Shown here one piece after another: positions 54,100-63,094 of a stretch of 64,000 bases of DNA. The position numbers and the translations under genes are program-made. The notes beneath the pieces were generated by a model. That model was given only the letters and a program-made list of their open reading frames with translations, was not told where the DNA came from and did not search any database. Each line of letters starts with the position of its first letter. Position 1 is the stretch's first letter. Where the stretch lies: NCBI RefSeq assembly GCF_013304445.1, contig NZ_JAAITA010000007.1, positions 62,001-126,000 on the forward strand. Reading direction: 5' to 3'. The DNA is from Blautia hansenii (GTDB lineage: Bacteria > Bacillota > Clostridia > Lachnospirales > Lachnospiraceae).

Positions 54100-55866
54100 A
54101 TGAGCAAGGGTACGATTAAAAAAGTAGCAGGACCGCTGGTTATTGCAGAAGGCATGCGTGACGCGAATATGTTCGACGTGGTTCGTGTAAGTAATCAGCG
54201 TCTGATTGGTGAAATCATAGAAATGCATGGAGATGAGGCATCTGTTCAGGTATACGAGGAAACTTCGGGACTTGGACCCGGAGAACCGGTAGAATCCATA
54301 GGGGAGCCTCTTTCCGTAGAACTTGGACCAGGTCTGATTACCAGTATTTATGACGGTATTCAGAGACCTCTGGATGATATTATGAAGGTTTCCGGCACCA
54401 ATTTAAAGAGAGGTGTGGAAGTTCCTTCTCTGAAAAGAAATTTGAAATGGGACTTTGTTCCTGCGGTAAAACCAGGTGATGCGGTGGAAGCCGGCGACAT
54501 TATCGGTACGGTACAGGAGACTATCGTAGTCAATCATAAAATCATGGTTCCTTATGGCGTCAAAGGTACTGTCAAAGAGATTAAAGCAGGAGAATTTACC
54601 GTAGACGAAGTGGTGGCTGTGATTGCAGGAGAAAATGGTGACAGAGAACTTACCATGGCGCAGAAATGGCCGGTTCGTAAAGGCCGTCCCTATCTGAAAA
54701 AACTTCCGCCGGAAATGCCTCTGGTAACGGGACAGCGTGTTGTTGATACTTTCTTCCCTATTGCCAAAGGTGGTGTGGCAGCCGTTCCGGGACCATTCGG
54801 AAGCGGAAAAACCGTTATTCAGCACCAGCTGGCAAAATGGGCGGAAGCGGACATCGTTGTATATATCGGCTGCGGAGAACGCGGAAACGAGATGACAGAC
54901 GTATTGAACGAGTTTCCGGAACTGAAAGACCCGAAAACAGGCCAGTCTCTGATGGAGAGAACTGTGCTTATTGCCAATACTTCCGATATGCCGGTTGCGG
55001 CCCGTGAGGCATCTATTTATACCGGTATTACCATTGCAGAATATTTCCGTGATATGGGATATTCCGTAGCGCTGATGGCAGACTCCACTTCCCGTTGGGC
55101 AGAGGCTCTTCGAGAGATGTCGGGACGTCTGGAGGAAATGCCGGGTGAAGAAGGTTATCCTGCATATTTGGGTTCCCGTCTGGCTCAGTTCTACGAGAGA
55201 GCCGGTCATGTGATTTCTCTTGGGAAGGATAAGAGAGAAGGCGCCCTTTCCGTTATCGGCGCCGTATCTCCTCCGGGTGGTGATATTTCCGAGCCGGTTT
55301 CCCAGGCAACTCTTCGTATTGTCAAGGTATTCTGGGGGCTGGACGCGTCTCTTGCTTATAAGAGACATTTCCCGGCCATTAACTGGCTGACCAGCTACTC
55401 TCTGTATCTGGACAACATGGAAAAATGGTTCAATGAAAAAGTAGCGCCGGACTGGATGGAGGGACGTCAGAAAATGATGAGCCTTCTGCAGGACGAGGCA
55501 GAACTGGAAGAAATCGTAAAAATGGTTGGTATGGACGCGCTTTCCGCAGGTGACCGCCTGAAAATGGAAGCAGCCCGTTCTATCCGTGAGGACTTCCTGC
55601 ACCAGAACTCTTTCCATGAAGTGGATACTTACAGTTCTCTGAAAAAGCAGCATCTCTTGATGAAACTGGTAGTGGCTTACTATGAGCAGGGGGCAGAAGC
55701 ACTGGAAAAAGGTGCGGGTATTCAGGACCTTGTAAAACTGGAAGTTCGTGAAAAAATCGGACGTTTTAAATATGTAACAGAAGACAATTTGGACAACGAG
55801 TATGAAGCTGTCTTAAAACAGCTTTCAGAAGAAATTGCCAATGTATTAGGGAAGGAGGACTTCTAA
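54100..55866 (+). CDS. ntpA: V/A-type ATPase catalytic subunit A
   Basis: A 588-residue catalytic subunit. Walker A is GPFGSGKTV (family usual GPFGAGKT), Walker B region [18 protein letters not shown], with the long non-homologous insertion after residue 100 that marks A over B. ATG 54100 has AGGTGA nine bases upstream; GTG 54094 is a less well spaced alternative. Stop and ntpB start overlap (TAATG). Confidence 0.97.
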   Translation: MSKGTIKKVAGPLVIAEGMRDANMFDVVRVSNQRLIGEIIEMHGDEASVQVYEETSGLGPGEPVESIGEPLSVELGPGLITSIYDGIQRPLDDIMKVSGTNLKRGVEVPSLKRNLKWDFVPAVKPGDAVEAGDIIGTVQETIVVNHKIMVPYGVKGTVKEIKAGEFTVDEVVAVIAGENGDRELTMAQKWPVRKGRPYLKKLPPEMPLVTGQRVVDTFFPIAKGGVAAVPGPFGSGKTVIQHQLAKWAEADIVVYIGCGERGNEMTDVLNEFPELKDPKTGQSLMERTVLIANTSDMPVAAREASIYTGITIAEYFRDMGYSVALMADSTSRWAEALREMSGRLEEMPGEEGYPAYLGSRLAQFYERAGHVISLGKDKREGALSVIGAVSPPGGDISEPVSQATLRIVKVFWGLDASLAYKRHFPAINWLTSYSLYLDNMEKWFNEKVAPDWMEGRQKMMSLLQDEAELEEIVKMVGMDALSAGDRLKMEAARSIREDFLHQNSFHEVDTYSSLKKQHLLMKLVVAYYEQGAEALEKGAGIQDLVKLEVREKIGRFKYVTEDNLDNEYEAVLKQLSEEIANVLGKEDF

Positions 55867-57239
55867 TGCCGAAAGAGTATAGAACCATACAGGAAGTTGC
55901 CGGCCCTCTTATGCTGGTACGCGGCGTTGAAAATGTACATTATGATGAATTAGGAGAAATCGAACTGGCCAGCGGTGAAACTCGCCGCTGCAAGGTTCTG
56001 GAAATTGACGGAAGCAATGCGCTGGTACAGCTTTTTGAAAGTTCTACCGGTATCAACCTGTCCAACAGTAAGGTGCGTTTCCTGGGACGAAGCATGGAAC
56101 TTGGCGTATCTGAGGATATGCTGGGACGTGTCTTTGACGGCCTGGGACGTCCTATTGACGACGGTCCGGAAATCCTGCCGGACGAGAGAAGAGACATCAA
56201 TGGTCTGCCGATGAACCCGGCTGCCAGAAGTTATCCGGAAGAGTTTATTCAGACAGGTGTTTCTGCCATTGACGGTCTGAATACCCTGGTTCGTGGACAG
56301 AAGCTGCCGATTTTCTCCGCTTCCGGTCTGCCTCATGCACAGCTTGCAGCGCAGATTGCGAGACAGGCAAAGGTACGCGGTTCAGGAGAAAACTTTGCCG
56401 TTGTATTTGCAGCTATGGGTATTACTTTTGAGGAATCCAACTTTTTCGTAGAAAGCTTTAAAGAGACAGGCGCTATTGACAGAACGGTTCTCTTTATCAA
56501 CCTGGCGAATGACCCGGCGGTAGAGCGTATTGCCACACCGAAAATGGCACTGACTGCTGCAGAATATCTGGCATTTGAAAAGGATATGCACGTTCTGGTT
56601 ATCCTTACGGATATTACCAACTACGCGGACGCTCTTCGTGAGGTATCCGCAGCCCGTAAAGAAGTTCCGGGACGCCGTGGTTATCCGGGTTATATGTATA
56701 CAGACCTGGCAACCATGTACGAAAGAGCCGGACGTCAGAAAGGCAAAAAGGGAAGTATTACCATGATTCCGATTCTGACCATGCCGGAAGATGATAAGAC
56801 CCACCCAATCCCTGACCTGACAGGTTATATCACAGAGGGACAGATTATCTTAAGCCGTGAACTGTACCGAAAAGGTGTGACACCGCCTATCGACGTACTG
56901 CCTTCCCTGTCCCGCCTGAAGGATAAAGGTATCGGCGAAGGAAAGACCCGTGCAGACCATTCCAATACCATGAACCAGCTTTTCGCAGCGTATGCCCGTG
57001 GTAAAGAGGCGAAAGAACTTATGGTCATTCTGGGTGAAGCAGCGCTTTCTGATATTGATATTATCTATGCAAAATTTGCAGACGCCTTTGAGAAGGAATA
57101 CGTTTCTCAGGGATATATGGCAAACAGAGATATCGAAGAAACACTGAAAATCGGCTGGAAATTGCTTTCCATTCTGCCGAGAAGCGAACTGAAACGTATT
57201 GACGATAAATTCTTAGACGAATATTACGGCAAATACTAG
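55866..57239 (+). CDS. ntpB: V/A-type ATPase regulatory subunit B
   Basis: A 457-residue non-catalytic subunit, lacking a Walker A lysine loop (the region reads [20 protein letters not shown]) and containing [22 protein letters not shown] and [22 protein letters not shown]. It alternates with A in the head. GGAAGGAGG lies inside the end of ntpA. Confidence 0.97.
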   Translation: MPKEYRTIQEVAGPLMLVRGVENVHYDELGEIELASGETRRCKVLEIDGSNALVQLFESSTGINLSNSKVRFLGRSMELGVSEDMLGRVFDGLGRPIDDGPEILPDERRDINGLPMNPAARSYPEEFIQTGVSAIDGLNTLVRGQKLPIFSASGLPHAQLAAQIARQAKVRGSGENFAVVFAAMGITFEESNFFVESFKETGAIDRTVLFINLANDPAVERIATPKMALTAAEYLAFEKDMHVLVILTDITNYADALREVSAARKEVPGRRGYPGYMYTDLATMYERAGRQKGKKGSITMIPILTMPEDDKTHPIPDLTGYITEGQIILSRELYRKGVTPPIDVLPSLSRLKDKGIGEGKTRADHSNTMNQLFAAYARGKEAKELMVILGEAALSDIDIIYAKFADAFEKEYVSQGYMANRDIEETLKIGWKLLSILPRSELKRIDDKFLDEYYGKY

Positions 57240-57253
57240 AAAGAGGTGATACT

Positions 57254-57925
57254 TTGGCATCTACGCAGGTAACTCCTACCCGAATGGAACTCACCCGCCT
57301 GAAAAAGAAGCTGGTAACTGCCGTCAAGGGCCATAAACTCTTAAAGGATAAGCGAGATGAACTGATGCGTCAGTTTCTGGACCTGGTAAGAGAAAACATG
57401 GCTCTTCGCCAGAAAGTGGAAAAAGGGATTTTGTCGGCGAATAAGAATTTCGTGATTGCAAAGGCAGGTATGTCTGAGCAGATTTTAAACACGGCCTTAA
57501 TGGCCCCCAAGCAGGAAGTCTATCTGGAAGCAGACAAGAAAAATGTCATGAGTGTGGATATTCCGGTGTTTCATACCAAGACCAGAACCGCAGACGCCAA
57601 TGATATTTATTCTTATGGTTTTGCTTTTACTTCCGGCGACCTGGACGGCGCGGTAAAATCCCTGGCCGATATTCTGCCGGATATGTTAAGGCTTGCAGAA
57701 GTGGAAAAATCCTGCCAGCTGATGGCAGCGGAAATCGAGAAGACCAGGCGGCGTGTAAATGCTCTGGAACACGTCATTATTCCGGAGACGCAGCGAAATA
57801 TCAAATATATCACCATGAAGCTGGACGAAAATGAGAGAAGTACGCAGATTCGTCTGATGAAGGTGAAGGATATGATGTTGGAAGAAGCACATCATTATAA
57901 AGAAAAAGAATATGCAGTGAAATAA
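57254..57925 (+). CDS. ntpD: V/A-type ATPase subunit D (central shaft)
   Basis: A 223-residue helical shaft subunit (TPTRMELTRLKKKLVTAVKGH; KLLKDKRDELMRQFLDLVRE; then the C-terminal VNALEHVIIPETQRNIKYI). The start is TTG at 57254, with AGAGGTGAT upstream. It ends the operon, giving nine genes: F, I, K, E, C, G, A, B, D in E. hirae order. Confidence 0.93.
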   Translation: MASTQVTPTRMELTRLKKKLVTAVKGHKLLKDKRDELMRQFLDLVRENMALRQKVEKGILSANKNFVIAKAGMSEQILNTALMAPKQEVYLEADKKNVMSVDIPVFHTKTRTADANDIYSYGFAFTSGDLDGAVKSLADILPDMLRLAEVEKSCQLMAAEIEKTRRRVNALEHVIIPETQRNIKYITMKLDENERSTQIRLMKVKDMMLEEAHHYKEKEYAVK

Positions 57926-57935
57926 GCTGCAATAA

Positions 57936-58133
57936 GAGAAGCCTTGTTTTTGGTATGAAATTTCGAGAGAAAGAGTGCCAGGAACGGGGTTTTTCTATGT
58001 TTTTAATGTTATCGAGTCGAACCAGCACCAGGTTTTCGGAAAAATGAGAGGAAAAGCTGTGCTGGACGACGGGAAAGAGATTGTGGTGAAGGATATGATG
58101 TGCTTTGCGGAGAAAGTGTGTAATCGGTATTAA
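57936..58133 (+). pseudogene. Remnant of a DUF2804 family gene (C-terminal end only)
   Basis: An open frame without a start codon or ribosome binding site ends at 58133 and encodes IESNQHQVFGKMRGKAVLDD followed by [19 protein letters not shown], which resembles the C-terminus of DUF2804 proteins (HHQVFGxFxGxxxLDDGxxxxxxDxxGFAEKxxNRW). Only about 65 codons remain, and the preceding base stretch is occupied by ntpD, so this is a decayed fragment. It accounts for most of the 285-base gap before the kinase gene. Confidence 0.6.
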
Positions 58134-58210
58134 AAACAAGTAGCGTTACAACCGTACAAGTATGTATAATAGAAGATAGAAGAATTCGTAATTACAAGGA
58201 GGCTATATAC

Positions 58211-59812
58211 ATGAGTGCAGAAGCAAACAAAAGTACGGTAGTAAACGGAAAAGCAGTACTTGGAATTGAGCTTGGTTCCACCAGAATTAAGGCAGTTCTG
58301 GTGAATGAAAAGAATGAACCGATTGCGTCCGGAAGTCATGAGTGGGAAAATCAGCTGGTAAACAATATCTGGACCTACAGCGAGGAAGCTATCTGGAAAG
58401 GTATTCAGGACAGTTATCAGGATATGGTAAAAGATGTAAAGGAGAAATACGGTGTGCCTGTGAAAAAACTGGCTGCACTGGGATTCAGTGCTATGATGCA
58501 CGGCTATATGCCTTTTGATAAGGTAGGAAACTTGCTGGTCCCATTCCGAACCTGGAGAAATACCATGACGGAGCGTGCCAGCGAAGAACTGACGCAGCTT
58601 TTTGCCTATCACATACCTCAGAGGTGGAGCATTGCACACTTATACCAGGCAATTCTCAACAAAGAAGAGCATATAAAAGACATTGACTTTATGACGACTC
58701 TGGAGGGCTATGTACACTGGAAATTAACTGGAGAAAAGGTACTGGGGGTTGGGGAAGCTTCCGGTATGTTCCCGGTGGATATGAATATCCGCAATTATGA
58801 TAAAAAGAGAACGGAACAGTTTGATGAACTGGTTGCATCCTATGGATTTCCATGGAAGCTGGCCGATATTCTGCCTAAGGTGCTGGTGGCTGGTGAAGAG
58901 GCAGGCCGTCTGACAGAGACAGGTGCCAAATTGCTGGACGTTACGGGCGAACTGGAAGCAGGTGTACCGCTGTGTCCGCCGGAAGGAGATGCAGGAACCG
59001 GAATGGTGGCAACCAACAGTGTGGCCCGGCGCACAGGAAATGTGTCTGCGGGAACTTCGGTGTTTGCTATGGTAGTTCTGGAAAAAGAGTTGTCCAGGGT
59101 ATATCCTGAAATTGATTTGGTGACGACACCTACCGGAAACCTGGTGGCAATGGTACACTGCAATAACTGTACTTCTGATTTAAATGCCTGGGTGGGTATT
59201 TTCAAGGAATTTGCAGAAAGCATGGGGATGAAAGTGGATATGAATCAGCTTTTCGGAACCCTTTACCGCAAAGCGATGGAAGGAGATGCAGACTGCGGCG
59301 GTCTTCTGTCTTATAATTATTTCTCGGGAGAGCATATTACCGGTTTTGAAGAGGGGCGTCCGATGTTTGTCCGCACACCGGAAAGCAAGTTCAATCTGGC
59401 AAACTTTATGAGAGTGCATCTGTTTACTTCTTTGGGCGCACTGAAAACAGGCATGGATATTCTTCTGAAAGAAGAAGGCGTGAAACTGGACAAAATTCTG
59501 GGACATGGCGGCCTGTTTAAGACAAAAGGCGTGGGACAGAATTTACTGTCCGGTGCGATTCATACACCGGTGTCCGTAATGGAAACAGCGGGAGAAGGCG
59601 GTGCCTGGGGAATTGCTGTACTGGCTTCTTACCTGGTAAATAAAGAAGAGGGCGAAAGTCTGGAAGAGTATCTGGGCAATAAAGTCTTTGCCGGACAGAA
59701 AGGCACAGAAGTGCAGCCGGACGAAAGAGATGTGAAGGGCTTTGATGAATTTATGGTAAGATATAAAGCAGGGCTGGCTATTGAGAGAGCGGCCGTGGAC
59801 AATCTGAAATAA
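58211..59812 (+). CDS. FGGY family carbohydrate kinase
   Basis: A 533-residue sugar kinase of the FGGY family, possibly a ribulokinase- or xylulokinase-type enzyme. Visible: [16 protein letters not shown] (phosphate 1), [33 protein letters not shown] with [11 protein letters not shown], and [20 protein letters not shown] (ATP-binding C-lobe). AAGGAGG lies six bases before the ATG, with a TATAAT box about 45 bases upstream. No sugar isomerase, epimerase or transporter is adjacent, so the substrate is open. Confidence 0.85.
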   Translation: MSAEANKSTVVNGKAVLGIELGSTRIKAVLVNEKNEPIASGSHEWENQLVNNIWTYSEEAIWKGIQDSYQDMVKDVKEKYGVPVKKLAALGFSAMMHGYMPFDKVGNLLVPFRTWRNTMTERASEELTQLFAYHIPQRWSIAHLYQAILNKEEHIKDIDFMTTLEGYVHWKLTGEKVLGVGEASGMFPVDMNIRNYDKKRTEQFDELVASYGFPWKLADILPKVLVAGEEAGRLTETGAKLLDVTGELEAGVPLCPPEGDAGTGMVATNSVARRTGNVSAGTSVFAMVVLEKELSRVYPEIDLVTTPTGNLVAMVHCNNCTSDLNAWVGIFKEFAESMGMKVDMNQLFGTLYRKAMEGDADCGGLLSYNYFSGEHITGFEEGRPMFVRTPESKFNLANFMRVHLFTSLGALKTGMDILLKEEGVKLDKILGHGGLFKTKGVGQNLLSGAIHTPVSVMETAGEGGAWGIAVLASYLVNKEEGESLEEYLGNKVFAGQKGTEVQPDERDVKGFDEFMVRYKAGLAIERAAVDNLK

Positions 59813-59829
59813 GAAAAGTGGTTTGGAAG

Positions 59830-59899
59830 GGCAATCCTTGCAGGCAAGAATACCTTTTAGAGAGAAGGGGTATTTTGGCGGGCAGGATTGCCTTTTTTT
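59830..59899 (+). terminator. Terminator after the FGGY kinase gene
   Basis: GGCAATCCT (59830-59838) pairs with AGGATTGCC (59884-59892), with a further internal stem (AATACC/GGTATT), followed by seven T. Confidence 0.85.
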
Positions 59900-59903
59900 G
59901 CTA

Positions 59904-59932
59904 TTTACAAAGCGTAAAATCTGTGATAGTAT
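59904..59932 (+). promoter_or_regulatory. Promoter of the MBL-fold lipoprotein gene
   Basis: TTTACA at 59904-59909 and TAGTAT at 59927-59932 with a 17-bp spacer; the gene starts about 54 bp on. Confidence 0.5.
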
Positions 59933-59985
59933 ATGCAATGCGAGAACGTATGTTCTGTAAAACTGAAAAGAAAGGGCAGAAAAAT

Positions 59986-61149
59986 ATGATAAAACGAAAA
60001 TGGAAACATCTTCTGGTATATATGCTGATACTGCTGTTTTCCCTTACCGGGTGCAATGCTATGGATATCAGCAGCACAGAGGCAGACGCTGCGCAGCAGA
60101 ATGAAGAACCGATACAGACACAGGAAGAAGCGCAGGCGGATTCGGCACATGCTTCACTGACAGTACATTATCTGGATGTAGGACAGGGCAATGCCATTCT
60201 GGCAGAGTCAGAGGGACATTACATGCTGATAGATGGAGGAGCGAGGGAAAGTTCGTCTTTTGTAGTTCGTTATCTGAAAGAGCAGAAAATCGAAAAGCTG
60301 GATTATATTTTGATTTCTCACTTTGATGAAGATCATTTAGCGGGGGCTATCGGTGCGCTGTATAATTTTCCGGTGGATACGCTGATTACACCGGACTATG
60401 AGACAGATTCCGCTATTTACCGTTCTTATGAAAAGGCAGTGAAGGAGAAATCCTATGAAGCACTGCACCCGAAGGTGGGAGAACAGTTTGCTTTTGGGGC
60501 AGCAAAATTCCGTATCATTTCCCCTGTGTCGTATGGACATGAAGACGAAAACCAGGATTCTGTGGGAATAATTCTGGAAAATGGAAAGAATCGCTTTTTT
60601 ATCGGCGGTGATATAGGTTTGGAAAGCGAAAAAGAAATTTTGGACGCTGGTACGGAGATTAAAGCAGATGTGATGTTGATGAATCATCATGGTTCCCATG
60701 TGAGTCGGAGATTTTTTGAACAGGTATCTCCGTCTTATTGCGTGATAAGCTGCGGGGCAGATAACAGTTATGGACATCCCAGGCAGGATACCGTGTCTCT
60801 GATTAAGGAAGAGCAAGTGCCGCTCTTCCGGACAGATAAGCAGGGAACCATTATTTTGCACAGTGACGGAAACAGCATTTCCTTTGAACAGGAGCCTTGC
60901 AATGATTATACGCCGGGACAGCGCGGGGCTTCCGGCGGACAGGAGGAAAGCGGAGAAAATCCGGATATACTGAATAATAGTGACGCACAGAATTGCGATT
61001 ATATCCTCAATATCCATACAAAGAAAATTCACAGGCCGGATTGCACCTCTGTGAAGAACATGAACGAGGAAAACCGGGCTTATTATAAAGGAGATATTCA
61101 AATGCTGAGAGAAAGCGGCTATACAGATTGCGGAAGCTGTAAGCCATAA
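59986..61149 (+). CDS. MBL-fold metallohydrolase lipoprotein with Ada-like zinc-ribbon tail
   Basis: A 387-residue lipoprotein (signal peptide, lipobox LTGC) with a ComEC-like metallo-beta-lactamase domain: LDVGQGNAILAESEGHYMLID, the metal motif SHFDEDHLAG, FIGGDIGLESE and LMNHHGSHVS, then SYGHPR. The last 55 residues (YILNIHTKKIHRPDCTSVKN, then GYTDCGSCKP) carry two Cys pairs like the Ada metal-binding domain. Such stand-alone ComEC-like hydrolases are often suggested to degrade extracellular DNA, but no activity is proven here. The start at 59986 begins the signal peptide and has AAAGG upstream. Confidence 0.88.
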   Translation: MIKRKWKHLLVYMLILLFSLTGCNAMDISSTEADAAQQNEEPIQTQEEAQADSAHASLTVHYLDVGQGNAILAESEGHYMLIDGGARESSSFVVRYLKEQKIEKLDYILISHFDEDHLAGAIGALYNFPVDTLITPDYETDSAIYRSYEKAVKEKSYEALHPKVGEQFAFGAAKFRIISPVSYGHEDENQDSVGIILENGKNRFFIGGDIGLESEKEILDAGTEIKADVMLMNHHGSHVSRRFFEQVSPSYCVISCGADNSYGHPRQDTVSLIKEEQVPLFRTDKQGTIILHSDGNSISFEQEPCNDYTPGQRGASGGQEESGENPDILNNSDAQNCDYILNIHTKKIHRPDCTSVKNMNEENRAYYKGDIQMLRESGYTDCGSCKP

Positions 61150-61156
61150 GAAAAGA

Positions 61157-61189
61157 GGGAAGACAGCCTGCTTTTGGGCTATTCTTCCC
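61157..61189. terminator. Bidirectional hairpin between MBL-fold and XRE genes
   Basis: GGGAAGA (61157-61163) pairs with TCTTCCC (61183-61189) and AGCC with GGCT inside, overlapping the 3' end of the minus-strand XRE gene. The minus strand continues TCTTTTCTT. Confidence 0.7.
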
Positions 61190-61406
61190 AAAATAAATCA
61201 TTTAATGTACAGTCGAGTTCTTTGCAGATAGCAATACAGAGTTTTAAAGAAGGGTTAAAGTCCCCGGCTTCTATCATACCGATGGTCTGCCGGGTAACCC
61301 CAACCCGCTCAGCCAGTTGTATCTGCGAAAGATTCTTTTCCATTCTGGCTATTTTCATTTTTATATTTTTTTCCGTCTTTTTTTCCGTTGTTTCTTTTTT
61401 TCTCAA
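61179..61406 (-). CDS. XRE-family helix-turn-helix regulator (small)
   Basis: A 75-residue Cro/CI-type DNA-binding protein (LSQIQLAERVGVTRQTIGMI, then FNPSLKLCIAICKELDCTLNDLF). Translation starts at 61406, overlapping the stop of the upstream DUF2007 gene by four bases, so the two are coupled. The charged N-terminal extension (KKETTEKKTEKN) may be a linker; a later Met at residue 17 is possible. Confidence 0.82.
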   Translation of the reverse strand: MRKKETTEKKTEKNIKMKIARMEKNLSQIQLAERVGVTRQTIGMIEAGDFNPSLKLCIAICKELDCTLNDLFWEE

Positions 61407-61630
61407 AATCCCATACCTTCTAAAAGTTCTTTTGCTTTTTCATAGTTTTCTTTTGTCACATAAATGAAAATTCCGGCTTTGGAAAATCCGCCGTAAAGGT
61501 TTAGAATTCCCATGCTGCTTTCGTCCTGCATGACAGCAGCAATTCCATTTGTTTCTAAAACATCGGCAATCATAGCAGCTTCCAGATTGTCTTTTGCGGT
61601 ATACAGAGGAATCAATTCATCATTTTTCAT
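61403..61630 (-). CDS. DUF2007 domain-containing protein
   Basis: A 75-residue protein of the DUF2007 (putative signal-transducing) family: LIPLYTAKDNLEAAMIADVL, NGIAAVMQDES and a terminal KENYEKAKELLEGMGF. The fold resembles a small ferredoxin-like regulatory domain. It is the first gene of a two-gene minus-strand unit with the XRE gene and is divergent from tetR. Confidence 0.8.
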   Translation of the reverse strand: MKNDELIPLYTAKDNLEAAMIADVLETNGIAAVMQDESSMGILNLYGGFSKAGIFIYVTKENYEKAKELLEGMGF

Positions 61631-61693
61631 TTGACAGAATCGGGATTTTGATTGTCCATAGAAATAATTTATATTTATTTAATACTTGCCGCA

Positions 61694-61750
61694 TTGACAA
61701 CCCAACCTTCTCACAGTAATATGAAAATGTAGAAATTGTGCATTTGCACA
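61694..61750 (+). promoter_or_regulatory. Promoter plus palindrome before the second TetR gene
   Basis: TTGACA at 61694-61699 and TAATAT at 61717-61722 with 17-bp spacer. A palindrome TGTGCA-TT-TGCACA (61737-61750) covers the predicted start of transcription, a suitable operator for the TetR protein encoded 25 bp further on. Confidence 0.6.
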
Positions 61751-61774
61751 GGAACTTATGGAGCGTTTTACATA

Positions 61775-62356
61775 ATGGAAAGAGAAACCACAGATAAAAG
61801 GACAGAGAAGACAAAGGCCAGTATTCTTCAGGCTCTGATTTCATTGTCCAAGAAAAAAGAGATAAACGAAATTTCCATTCGGGAATTGACAGAGGCGGCG
61901 CATATACACAGAAATACTTTTTATCTTCATTACACAGATGTGTATTCCGTGCTGTCTGAAATAGAAGAAAACATGTGTCGGGATATTAAGCACATGGCAG
62001 AAAAGTATACTCCGGATGAACTGCGGGACCATGTGGGAGATGTGACGGCAGAGGCTTTCCGGTATCTATATGAGCAGAGGGAAAGCTGCATTTTGCTGCT
62101 GAGGGCAAGGAGTATGGTTTCCAGTGGGAAAAATTTATTGGAGAGTATTTTTGAGCGGTATCTCACTGCGTATCCGAAAAGTTTTGACCGGAACTCCCTG
62201 GAGTTTCAGGTACAGTTTCAGTATTGCACAGCAGGCGCGTTGGGTATTGTGAGATACTGGTTTGAACAGGACTTTACCCAAAGTCCGGAGAGAATGGCGG
62301 CCCTTACGGGACAGCTTTTGATAAAAGGGATTCAAGGAGCGACCCAGGTTTCATAA
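61775..62356 (+). CDS. TetR/AcrR family transcriptional regulator
   Basis: A 193-residue TetR protein (IREL TEAAHIHRNTFYLHYTDVYS is the recognition helix region) with a C-terminal TetR_C_8-like domain (FQYCTAGALGIVRYWFEQDF). The start at 61775 is where the family begins; its ribosome binding site is weak (GGAG about 12 bases upstream). It precedes ABC transporter genes on the same strand by 23 bases, which it probably controls; such TetR-ABC units respond to drugs or peptides. Confidence 0.85.
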   Translation: MERETTDKRTEKTKASILQALISLSKKKEINEISIRELTEAAHIHRNTFYLHYTDVYSVLSEIEENMCRDIKHMAEKYTPDELRDHVGDVTAEAFRYLYEQRESCILLLRARSMVSSGKNLLESIFERYLTAYPKSFDRNSLEFQVQFQYCTAGALGIVRYWFEQDFTQSPERMAALTGQLLIKGIQGATQVS

Positions 62357-62379
62357 AGGAAGTACAGCGAGGAGAAAGC

Positions 62380-63084
62380 ATGGAAGATTATGTAAAGTTA
62401 GAAAATGTGACAAAGATTTACAAGATGGGCGAGGTGGAAATACGGGCCGTGGACGGCATTTGTTTTTCCATTAAAAAAGGCGAATTTGTAGTTGTAGTTG
62501 GCCCAAGTGGTGCGGGGAAAACTACGGTACTGAATATCCTGGGCGGCATGGACACCGCGTCTTCGGGGCAGGTTTTGGTGGATGGCAGCGATGTGGCAAA
62601 GTACAATTCCAGACAACTGACAGGATACCGGAGAGATGATATTGGATTTGTATTTCAGTTTTACAATCTGGTACAGAATCTGACAGCTCTTGAAAACGTA
62701 GAACTGGCGCTGCAGATATGCAAAGAGCCGCTGGATGCGGCACAGGTACTGCGGGAGGTAGGGCTGGGAGAACGATTGAACAATTTCCCGGCACAGCTTT
62801 CCGGTGGTGAGCAGCAAAGGGTTTCCATAGCAAGGGCTTTGGCAAAAAATCCCAAACTTCTTTTGTGTGATGAGCCTACCGGTGCGCTGGATTACAATAC
62901 AGGAAAATCTATTCTGAAACTTTTACAGGACACCTGCCGGAAAATGGGGATGACTGTGATTGTCATTACCCATAACTCTGCAATAGCTCCTATGGCAGAC
63001 CGCATCATTCATATCAAAAACGGAAAGGTTTCTTCCATGGAACAGAACGAGCATCCGGTTCCGGTAGAAACCATTGAATGGTAG
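62380..63084 (+). CDS. ABC transporter ATP-binding protein (MacB/LolD type)
   Basis: A 234-residue ATPase of the FtsE/MacB/LolD type: Walker [14 protein letters not shown]-loop [11 protein letters not shown], signature [15 protein letters not shown] and Walker [13 protein letters not shown]. It powers the permease that follows ten bases later. GAGGAGAA precedes the ATG. Confidence 0.95.
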   Translation: MEDYVKLENVTKIYKMGEVEIRAVDGICFSIKKGEFVVVVGPSGAGKTTVLNILGGMDTASSGQVLVDGSDVAKYNSRQLTGYRRDDIGFVFQFYNLVQNLTALENVELALQICKEPLDAAQVLREVGLGERLNNFPAQLSGGEQQRVSIARALAKNPKLLLCDEPTGALDYNTGKSILKLLQDTCRKMGMTVIVITHNSAIAPMADRIIHIKNGKVSSMEQNEHPVPVETIEW

Positions 63085-63094
63085 GTGAAGAGTG

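Noticed and set aside
54403-55653. 416-codon minus-strand ORF opposite ntpA
   Set aside because: A shadow of a highly conserved gene with strong codon bias; no start signals and no family resemblance.
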